Source of the DNA: Peptostreptococcaceae bacterium
GTDB taxonomy: Bacteria > Bacillota > Clostridia > Peptostreptococcales > Anaerovoracaceae
Reading direction: 5' to 3'
Assembly (NCBI GenBank): GCA_016650115.1
Contig: JAENWI010000024.1
Span: 1-12,344 of the forward strand
DNA: 12,344 bases
Under the pieces are notes generated by a model. It was given only the letters and a program-made list of their open reading frames with translations. It had not been told where the DNA came from and made no database searches. Below are positions 6,513 through 12,344 of the stretch, piece after piece. Every line of letters begins with the position of its first letter. Positions within the stretch are counted from its first letter, which is position 1. The position numbers and the translations under genes were made by a program.

Positions 6513-7973
6513 ATGTCTTTAAACTATTCAATAATTATTAAAATAACAGGTTTGATTTCATTGATTTTAGGAATCTCCATGCTTCCGTCCCTAATTGTGA
6601 GTTATCTTTATGATGACCCATCAATTACTTTTACCTTTGGTCTTATTAGCCTCCCCTTAATCATTGTTGGCTTATTAATTCTGTTATTGACAAGAAATAT
6701 ATCGAAAAGTTTTAAAATCCGAGATGGGTACTTTGCGGTTACATTTTGCTGGATAACGGCTTCTCTGCTAGGGTCACTTCCATATTATTTATCAGGGACA
6801 GTTGCATCTTTTGGAGACGCAATTTTCGAATCGACAGCAGCATTTACAACAACAAATTGTTCCATAATAAGCAACCTGGATTTACCATTAAGTATTGTTC
6901 TTTGGAAAGCTGTTTCCCATTGGGTCGGGGGTTTAGGAATTATAATCTTTGCGATTTCAATCTTGCCCGCTTTAGGTATTAACAGTCTTAAACTTGGAAG
7001 TCCAGAAGCGGACAGCCCAAATCTCAACAAAGTAAAAACCCAAATTTCAGGTTTCTCCAAAACTTTATATCTAATATACTTAGGATTAACGGTACTGGAA
7101 TTCGTTTTACTTTTATTTGGTAAAATGGGAGTTTTTGAAGCCGTAATAAACACATTAGGAAGTGTCAGTACGAGTGGGATATCAACAAGCATTCCCAGCA
7201 TTTCTTCCTACGACAGCTTTTATATTGAAAGTATAATTTCTATTTTCACTTTCCTTGCCTCAATAAATTTCATGCTTTTCTTCTTTGCTTTTAATGGAAA
7301 ATGGAAAACTGTTGCAAGAGATACAGAACTGAGAGCATTTATCTTGATTATTTTTATTTCTTTTGTAATTATTAGTGCAACATTGTTTACCTCAGGAACA
7401 TACGCCACATTCCAAGAAGCTATGAGGGTAGGTATTTTCCAAATCGTATCATTCTCCACAACCTCAGGCTATTTTATTGCTGATTACACTTTATGGCCAA
7501 CCTTTACTCAGTCCATACTTTTCACCTTAATGTTCATAGGTGGTTGCGCTGCCTCCACCTGTGGTTCTTTTAAGGTTATCCGTTTCGTAGTCATTCTCAA
7601 GCTGATCTTAAGAGGTTTCCGAAAAAGATTACACCCTAGGTCAATAGTCGCTGTACGAATCGGTAAAAGTGTTGCCAGTCCTGAAACTGTGTCCTCAATT
7701 ACTGTCTTTGCTATGCTTTACCTGATGATATATCTGTTTACTGCTTTGGTTCTGTCCCTCGACAATTTAGATATGACAACTACTTTAACTGCAGCGGCAG
7801 GGATATTATCCAATACTGGAATTGCCTTTGGTGATCTTGGACCCACTGCTGATTTCAGCATCTTCAGTCCGCCAATAAGGCTGTTTATCAGCTTTATGTT
7901 AATCGTTGGGAGACTGGAAATACTAACAGTACTCCTTCTATTTACACCATATTTTTGGAACCTGGAAAAGTAA
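6513..7973 (+). CDS. Second, divergent TrkH paralogue with altered selectivity filter
   Basis: 486 residues; it aligns end to end with the preceding TrkH without a gap for the first 115 or more residues and keeps the same membrane layout, so it is a tandem paralogue. AGGTGGTGA precedes the ATG, 21 bp after the trkH stop. The differences cluster at functional positions. Filter loop 1 is TTTNCS (N115 for Gly). Loop 2 is STSGIS instead of GTGGFS. Loop 3 is TTSGYF instead of TTTGYA. Loop 4 is SNTGIAF instead of GNIGPGF. The gate loop is STCGSFK instead of STGGGIK. The pore Arg (R467 in VGRLE) and HPRS/LHP loops remain, and the frame is intact, so it is not a decaying pseudogene. It may carry another ion (for example Na+), or act as a poorly conducting partner in a heterodimer; both are inference. 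Confidence 0.9.
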   Translation: MSLNYSIIIKITGLISLILGISMLPSLIVSYLYDDPSITFTFGLISLPLIIVGLLILLLTRNISKSFKIRDGYFAVTFCWITASLLGSLPYYLSGTVASFGDAIFESTAAFTTTNCSIISNLDLPLSIVLWKAVSHWVGGLGIIIFAISILPALGINSLKLGSPEADSPNLNKVKTQISGFSKTLYLIYLGLTVLEFVLLLFGKMGVFEAVINTLGSVSTSGISTSIPSISSYDSFYIESIISIFTFLASINFMLFFFAFNGKWKTVARDTELRAFILIIFISFVIISATLFTSGTYATFQEAMRVGIFQIVSFSTTSGYFIADYTLWPTFTQSILFTLMFIGGCAASTCGSFKVIRFVVILKLILRGFRKRLHPRSIVAVRIGKSVASPETVSSITVFAMLYLMIYLFTALVLSLDNLDMTTTLTAAAGILSNTGIAFGDLGPTADFSIFSPPIRLFISFMLIVGRLEILTVLLLFTPYFWNLEK

Positions 7974-8053
7974 AGCAAGCCCATTATAAGCAGCCTAGAT
8001 TAGGTTTGTGAAGTAATTAACCCTTCCAGTTCGTGGGTTTCTGGATTTGAGTC

Positions 8054-8199
8054 TGTGGATAAGTTTTGGGATTTTTGGTATAAAATAAAATGAGCGAGTG
8101 ATTGATGTGTAACATGATACACATTCTAACCACTCGCTCATTATTTTATTATCAAATCAAGTCATGAAGTCTACTTATCCACATGTTGCCTGTGTATAA
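8054..8199. promoter_or_regulatory. Cluster of three DnaA-box-type nonamers
   Basis: Exact matches to TTATNCACA occur at 8054-8062 (minus, TTATCCACA), 8175-8183 (plus, TTATCCACA) and 8191-8199 (minus, TTATACACA). A one-mismatch copy, TGATACACA, lies at 8115-8123. Two of the boxes belong to the drifted halves of the inverted repeat. DnaA binding is inference from the consensus; there is no dnaA or dnaN gene here, so this is not a normal oriC. Confidence 0.45.
8081..8151. terminator. Bidirectional intrinsic terminator hairpin between trkH' and rnr
   Basis: GAGCGAGTG (8092-8100) pairs with CACTCGCTC (8131-8139). The flanks are A-rich on the left and T-rich on the right, so either transcript ends in a U-rich run. 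An inner stem, ATGTGTA (8105-8111) with TACACAT (8118-8124), closes the loop. It sits between two converging genes and should stop both trkH' (plus) and rnr (minus) transcripts. Confidence 0.75.
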
Positions 8200-8259
8200 C
8201 ATATTTTTCAAATGACTGATTGCAAGGGTTCCGCAAAAAGCAAACCCAATCTAGGCTGC

Positions 8260-10284
8260 TTATAATGGGCTTGCTACTGTAAAGTCAATTTCCCCATCCG
8301 GTATATTCACATCTTTTACTTTTATCGTTATTTTATCTCCTAGTGCATACACTTTATGCTTATCACGTCCAATCATCCTATAATTCTGTGGGTCGTGATC
8401 ATAATAATCATCCATTAGGAATGATGCTCTGACCATACCCTCTATAGTATTTGGCAATTCTACATAAAATCCATAATTGCTGACACCGCTTATAACTCCT
8501 TCAAAGGTTTCACCAATATGCTTGGACATATATTCTGCCTTCTTCAGTTTTTCAACTTCTCTCTCCAGCTCCTGAGCTTTTCTTTCTGTTGCAGAAGCAA
8601 TAGAAGATGCCTCAATCGCTTTAATTCTCAATGATTTTATTCGTGCCTCACTAAGTTTTCCCTTGATAGATTCCTTTATAATTCTATGAATCATTAAATC
8701 AGGATATCTCCGTATTGGAGACGTAAAATGGCAGTAGAACTTGACACCAAGGCCAAAATGCCCTTCACAGTCAACACCGTAAAATGCTTTTTTCATCGAG
8801 CGAAGCATAATTGTGTTCACTACATGTTCATAACTTTGATTTTCAACTTTTTTCAAAACCTCCGAAAGATCTTTCGGATGAATATTTTCAGGGCTGCCTT
8901 TTAATGTTATTCCAAAACCTCTTACAAATGTCTGGAACTCCTCCATTTTTTCCAATGCTGGCTTTTCATGTATTCTATACACAAATGGAATCTCTAAACG
9001 ATAGAAATGCTCAGCCACTGTCTCATTTGCCAGCAGCATAAACTCTTCAATTATTTTATTTGCGACCCTTCTTTCAGCAATTTCTATGCTTATAGGAATG
9101 CCCTCATTATTCAAGGTAATGTAAGCCTCATCAAAATCAAAGTCTAAACTTCCTCGATCATTTCTTTTCTTTCTGAGAACTAAAGCAAGCTCATCCATTA
9201 AAAGTATTTCTTCATAAATGCTCGCATATTTTGAAATTAAATCAACACTTTTGTTTTCTATGATATCCGACACGTCAGAATAAACCATTCTGGCTGATGA
9301 GTTGATTACTGACTCATAAATAGTATGATTTACAACCTTTCCCTGACTATTGATTTCCATATCTATTGAAAGCGTAAGTCTATCGACCTTTTCATTTAAA
9401 CTGCATACCCCATTGGACAATATTGTCGGGAGCATTGGAATGACCTGATCAATCAAATATACGCTATTACTTCTTTTTAATGCTTCTTTGTCCAAATGTC
9501 CACCTTCGGAAACATAATGGCTTACATCAGCAATATGAACGCCTAACAGGTAGTTCCCGTTTGGCAGTCTGCTCAATGAAATTGCATCATCCAAATCTTT
9601 TGCGTCCGCACCATCCACCGTGATTATTTTTCGCTCGCTCAATCTGACCCTTTTTGCCGCTTCCGTCGTGGTCTCCTTTTTCGATATGGCAGTTGCTTCA
9701 GCATTAACTGAGCTTGGAAATGTTTTAATTAAATTATAAGATCTTATTAAAGCTTTAATATCTCCGCCGATTTCACCATATCTGCTGATAATTTCAGAAA
9801 TGACTCCTTCAGCTTTATGACCCTTTTCGGGATATTTAGAAATTGTTACAACTACCTTATCTCCTTTTTTTGCTCCCTTAAAATCTTTCTTTTTAATGAA
9901 GACATCATCATTTTGCCTTTTATCATCAGGTATGACAAACCCAAAGTTACTGCTGCTGTCAAAAGTACCTACTATTTCAGTAATATTCCTTTTAACAATG
10001 GTTTCAATGATTCCTTCTCTTTTATCTGTCCCAGTACCACTGCCTGTTACCCTTACCGAAACAGTGTCTCCATTCATCGCATTATTCATGTCATCTTTAC
10101 TGATAAAGATATCATTATCTGTTTCTTCTTCGGGCACAACAAAACCGAAACCTTTTTTATGTTTCATTAAGGTCCCTTTTATAATTGGTTCATTGCTGTC
10201 TGCAATTTTTTTCCCTTTTGTTGCATTGCTAAATGCAAATTTTTTCTTTTTTTTGCTTTTCGCAAATTCTTTTTTCTTATCCAT
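8260..10284 (-). CDS. rnr: Ribonuclease R, compact form
   Basis: 674 residues. Order of parts: a lysine-rich N-terminus (1-26), a first cold-shock domain (about 36-80, GFGFVVPEE), a second (about 105-150, NFGFVIPDD), the RNB catalytic domain, and an S1 domain (about 590-668). The catalytic Asp set is present in VDGADAKDLDDAIS (D224, D230, D232, D233), as is SPIRRYPDLMIHR. It is a processive 3'-5' exoribonuclease for structured RNA. An in-frame TAA four codons upstream of the ATG excludes a longer N-terminus, so the helix-turn-helix domain seen in many RNase R proteins is absent. The basic run is at the N-terminus instead of the C-terminal tail. Its ribosome site (AAGAG one base before ATG) is weak. 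The last residues, ASPL, are encoded by the inverted repeat at 7974-8275. smpB, a common partner, is not next to it. Confidence 0.95.
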   Translation of the reverse strand: MDKKKEFAKSKKKKKFAFSNATKGKKIADSNEPIIKGTLMKHKKGFGFVVPEEETDNDIFISKDDMNNAMNGDTVSVRVTGSGTGTDKREGIIETIVKRNITEIVGTFDSSSNFGFVIPDDKRQNDDVFIKKKDFKGAKKGDKVVVTISKYPEKGHKAEGVISEIISRYGEIGGDIKALIRSYNLIKTFPSSVNAEATAISKKETTTEAAKRVRLSERKIITVDGADAKDLDDAISLSRLPNGNYLLGVHIADVSHYVSEGGHLDKEALKRSNSVYLIDQVIPMLPTILSNGVCSLNEKVDRLTLSIDMEINSQGKVVNHTIYESVINSSARMVYSDVSDIIENKSVDLISKYASIYEEILLMDELALVLRKKRNDRGSLDFDFDEAYITLNNEGIPISIEIAERRVANKIIEEFMLLANETVAEHFYRLEIPFVYRIHEKPALEKMEEFQTFVRGFGITLKGSPENIHPKDLSEVLKKVENQSYEHVVNTIMLRSMKKAFYGVDCEGHFGLGVKFYCHFTSPIRRYPDLMIHRIIKESIKGKLSEARIKSLRIKAIEASSIASATERKAQELEREVEKLKKAEYMSKHIGETFEGVISGVSNYGFYVELPNTIEGMVRASFLMDDYYDHDPQNYRMIGRDKHKVYALGDKITIKVKDVNIPDGEIDFTVASPL

Positions 10285-10297
10285 ACTCTTATTTTAA

Positions 10298-10330
10298 CTT
10301 AAAAAGAGCAGCTATGCTACTCTTTTTAAG
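10298..10330 (-). terminator. Intrinsic terminator after ilvE
   Basis: CTTAAAAAGAG (10298-10308) pairs with CTCTTTTTAAG (10320-10330). After a single mismatch, AGC and GCT close over a TAT loop. On the minus strand the stem runs into CTCTTTTT. It separates ilvE (ending at 10357) from rnr (starting at 10284), so rnr needs its own promoter or depends on readthrough; I could not identify a convincing promoter in the short gap. Confidence 0.75.
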
Positions 10331-10356
10331 ATTTTATTGTTTCAACACTTCATAAA

Positions 10357-11427
10357 CTATTTGATATCGAATACCCAGTTATGTTTATCCTCTACCAACC
10401 CAGTTTGCATACCATATAATGTATCATACAGTTTTTGTGAAATACTTCCTATTTCTCCTTTGTTAACAGTTATTTTTCTATCTCCCCAGGATAACTCTCC
10501 AACTGGAGATATGACAGCTGCTGTCCCCGTTGCAAATACTTCCTTTAAAGTTCCGTCTTCTCCAGCTTCAAACACATCTTCAATAGACAATTTTCTTTCA
10601 GAGACATGTAATCCCCATTCTTTCAACAATGTAATTACAGAATTTCTTGTAATTCCAGGTAATATAGTTCCGGCAAGGGGCGCTGTAATGATTTCATCAC
10701 AGATGACAAAGAACGCATTTGATGTGCCTATTTCTTCTACATATTTTCTTTCTATGCCATCAAGCCATAATACCTGATCATATCCCTTTTCATGAGCTTT
10801 CATTTGAGCTTTTAATGCGCCAGCGTAATTCCCGCCAATTTTTGCGTAACCTGTTCCACCCATTACTGCCCTGACAAATTCTTCCTCTACATAGATCTTT
10901 GTTGGTGAAAGCCCGTTAGCATAATATGGACCAACAGGGCATGTAATAATTCCGAAAATATAATGTTTTGCCGGCTTTACCCCAAGCTCAGGAGAATCAC
11001 CGATTATAAACGGACGAATATATAAGGCGGTATTAGGGATATCCGGAATCCAATCCTTCTCCACATTGACAAGTGCTTTAATTGCATCCACATAAATTTC
11101 TTCATCAATTGTTGGGATGCACATTCTTTCATTCGTCACATTAGTTCTTTTTGCATTCATATCTGGTCTAAATAATTGAATCTTACCTTCTTTTGTCTTA
11201 TAAGCTTTTAAGCCTTCGAACATTTCCTGTCCATAATGCAGACACGTAGCCGCTGGGGAGAGTGAAAGAGGACCATAAGGCACAATTCTTCCATCATGCC
11301 ATCCTTTACCGTCAGTATACTCCATAATAAACATATGATCTGTAAACGTTTCTCCAAATTTTAATGTATTTGGATCAGGCTTTTCTTTAGGATTTGCTGT
11401 TCTCGTTATTGGAAATTCATGCTTCAT
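10357..11427 (-). CDS. ilvE: Branched-chain-amino-acid aminotransferase
   Basis: 356 residues from the chosen start, the length of the eukaryote/Bacillus-type BCAT (fold-type IV PLP enzymes). The PLP lysine lies in YAKIGGNYAG (K196 from this start). VLWLDG, EEIGTSNAFFV and the phosphate-binding AGTILPGITRNS follow in the expected order. It transfers the amino group between glutamate and the keto acids of Leu, Ile and Val in the cytosol. An in-frame ATG at 11448 would add seven residues but has no ribosome site, whereas AAAGGA lies 9 bases before the ATG at 11427. It has its own promoter and terminator and so appears to be transcribed alone. The leader is only about 45 bases, too short for a T-box or peptide attenuator. 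Confidence 0.94.
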   Translation of the reverse strand: MKHEFPITRTANPKEKPDPNTLKFGETFTDHMFIMEYTDGKGWHDGRIVPYGPLSLSPAATCLHYGQEMFEGLKAYKTKEGKIQLFRPDMNAKRTNVTNERMCIPTIDEEIYVDAIKALVNVEKDWIPDIPNTALYIRPFIIGDSPELGVKPAKHYIFGIITCPVGPYYANGLSPTKIYVEEEFVRAVMGGTGYAKIGGNYAGALKAQMKAHEKGYDQVLWLDGIERKYVEEIGTSNAFFVICDEIITAPLAGTILPGITRNSVITLLKEWGLHVSERKLSIEDVFEAGEDGTLKEVFATGTAAVISPVGELSWGDRKITVNKGEIGSISQKLYDTLYGMQTGLVEDKHNWVFDIK

Positions 11428-11478
11428 ATTTTCAAATCCTTTCTTCATGATTTAATTTCAATAATATTGTTAGTTAAT

Positions 11479-11507
11479 ATACTAATACTATTTTCATTAC
11501 TAGTCAA
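11479..11507 (-). promoter_or_regulatory. Promoter of ilvE
   Basis: On the minus strand TTGACT (11502-11507), a 17-bp spacer and TAGTAT (11479-11484) lie directly after the terminator of the upstream hppA gene. Five of six bases match at -35 and four of six at -10. Confidence 0.55.
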
Positions 11508-11532
11508 CAATTTTACAGGTGCACAACTTAAA

Positions 11533-11564
11533 AGAAAGCGGACAACCTAAGCTGTCCGCTTTCT
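11533..11564 (-). terminator. Intrinsic terminator after hppA
   Basis: A perfect 12-bp stem (AGAAAGCGGACA 11533-11544 with TGTCCGCTTTCT 11553-11564) has an 8-base loop. On the minus strand it is followed by TTTAAG, giving a T-rich tail TTTCTTTTAAG. It lies about 40 bp after the hppA stop. Confidence 0.85.
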
Positions 11565-11605
11565 ATATTCATATTACTTACAATTAGCTTTAATATATAT
11601 CAGTC

Positions 11606-12344
11606 CTATAACAATCCTCCGATTGCTACAAAGAATGGTGCAAATACTACTGAAACAATTGTCATAAGCTTAATCAAGATATTAATTGATGGACCGGAAG
11701 TATCCTTAAACGGATCTCCTACTGTATCTCCAACAACAGCTGCCATATGTGGATCTCCACCTTTGCCTCCATAGTGTCCTTCTTCGATGTATTTCTTTGC
11801 ATTGTCCCAGGCTCCGCCAGCATTTGCCATCATAATAGCAAGCAACACTCCAGCTGAAAGTGATCCGGCAAGCATACCGCCTAAGGCTTCAGTACCCATA
11901 ATTGAACCTACAAGAAGAGGAGCAAGTATTGCTAACACTCCAGGAGCAACCATTTCTTTAAGTGCTGCTTTAGTACTGATGTCAACACATCTTGCATAAT
12001 CAGGCTTCGACGTTCCTGCCATAATACCTTTGTCGGCTTTAAACTGTCTTCTCACTTCTTCAATCATTTCAAAAGCAGCTTTTCCAACAGAATTCATTGT
12101 CAGTGCCGAGAACAGGAATGGAAGCATTGCTCCAATAAACAATCCTGCAATTACTAAAGGACTAAGTAAGCTGATGGATTTCAATCCTGCAACCTGTGAA
12201 TAGGTTGCAAACAGTGCAAGTGCAGTTAGTGCCGCTGAACCGATGGCAAAACCCTTTCCTATCGCCGCTGTAGTATTACCTACAGAATCTAATTTATCAG
12301 TAATTACTCTAACTTCTTTAGGAAGTTTTGCCATTTCGGCAATA
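11606..12344 (-). CDS. hppA: Membrane-bound K+-dependent pyrophosphatase (ion-pumping), C-terminal part only
   Basis: The frame is open to the right edge; upstream codons (I-A-E) precede the Met at 12334, and that Met is internal, so the true start is outside the window. About 245 of the roughly 650-700 residues of the family are visible. Seen here are LDSVGNTTAAIGKGFAIGS, several Gly/Ala-rich membrane segments, and the last conserved acidic loop GDTVGDPFKDTSGPS near the C-terminus. Enzymes of this family hydrolyse pyrophosphate to pump H+ or Na+ across the membrane. The Ala after GNTT (GNTTAA, not GNTTKA) is the mark of the K+-requiring subfamily. Whether it pumps Na+ or H+ depends on residues outside the window. 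It is followed by a strong terminator. Confidence 0.95.
   Translation of the reverse strand, partial: IAEMAKLPKEVRVITDKLDSVGNTTAAIGKGFAIGSAALTALALFATYSQVAGLKSISLLSPLVIAGLFIGAMLPFLFSALTMNSVGKAAFEMIEEVRRQFKADKGIMAGTSKPDYARCVDISTKAALKEMVAPGVLAILAPLLVGSIMGTEALGGMLAGSLSAGVLLAIMMANAGGAWDNAKKYIEEGHYGGKGGDPHMAAVVGDTVGDPFKDTSGPSINILIKLMTIVSVVFAPFFVAIGGLL

Larger units (their letters stand above)
7974..8275. repeat. 302-bp diverged inverted repeat filling the trkH'-rnr junction
   Basis: The outer arms 7974-8008 and 8241-8275 are reverse complements at 34 of 35 positions. After an 11-base gap on each side a further symmetric block follows (AACCCTT 8019-8025 with AAGGGTT 8224-8230). Further inward both halves carry TGTGGATAAGT-type and AAATGAGCGAGTG-type blocks, so the whole element is an ancient palindrome that has drifted inside while its ends stayed almost perfect. 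The left arm starts directly after the trkH' stop codon. The right arm contains the last four codons and the stop of rnr. No transposase gene and no clear target duplication are visible. It may be a MITE-like element or an inverted duplication of the rnr 3' end. Confidence 0.85.

Noticed and set aside
6785..7201. 138-codon open frame antisense to the second TrkH gene.
   Set aside because: It is a shadow of a conserved membrane-protein gene, with no ribosome site or recognisable domain.
7974..8275. Considered as oriC because of the DnaA-type boxes.
   Set aside because: No dnaA, dnaN, recF or gyrase genes nearby and no AT-rich unwinding repeats; the neighbours are trk and rnr.
9896..10297. 133-codon hydrophobic open frame antisense to the 5' part of rnr.
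   Set aside because: Hydrophobicity arises from the complement of Lys/Asp-rich rnr codons; no start signal.
11428..11478. T-box, riboswitch or leader-peptide control before ilvE.
   Set aside because: The promoter leaves a leader of only about 45 bases with no stem-loop or specifier-like structure.

Overview
The window comes from a low-GC, strictly bacterial genome and is most likely a member of the Clostridia (anaerobic Firmicutes). The reasons are the AT-rich intergenic DNA, strong AGGAGG-like ribosome binding sites, sigma-A promoters of the TTGACA-17-TAATAT kind, and a membrane pyrophosphatase of the K+-dependent type. The placement rests on gene content and sequence style only, and no finer taxonomy is claimed. 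There is no rRNA, tRNA, CRISPR array or intact transposase gene.

Left part (1-3501), all genes on the minus strand: a ketopantoate-reductase-family oxidoreductase that runs off the left edge; a gene-free stretch (835-1424) whose right part is unusually GC-rich and hairpin-rich; yraN behind a near-consensus promoter; a Cof-type HAD phosphatase; and a glyoxalase-II-like metallo-beta-lactamase-fold hydrolase. The last two are separated by an array of nine 8-bp repeats that runs into the hydrolase stop codon.

Middle (3502-7973), plus strand: a divergent promoter region with a 14-bp perfect palindrome leads into trkA-trkH-trkH', a three-gene potassium uptake operon. The first TrkH keeps the usual selectivity-filter signatures. 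The second, tandem TrkH is altered at every filter loop and at the intramembrane gate loop, and has Asn in place of the first filter Gly. This is the most interesting protein-level signal in the window.

Right part (7974-12344), minus strand: the convergent junction between trkH' and rnr is a 302-bp diverged inverted repeat. Its 35-bp outer arms match at 34 of 35 positions, and the right arm encodes the last residues of RNase R. Inside it are a bidirectional terminator hairpin and three exact TTATNCACA (DnaA-box type) sequences. Beyond it lie rnr (a compact RNase R), ilvE (branched-chain aminotransferase) and the C-terminal part of hppA (K+-dependent membrane pyrophosphatase), separated by clear intrinsic terminators.

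How the genes fit together: TrkA/TrkH and a K+-requiring ion-pumping pyrophosphatase both concern K+ and membrane energetics, although they are separate transcription units. The remaining genes are housekeeping: RNA decay, amino-acid metabolism and detoxification-type hydrolases.
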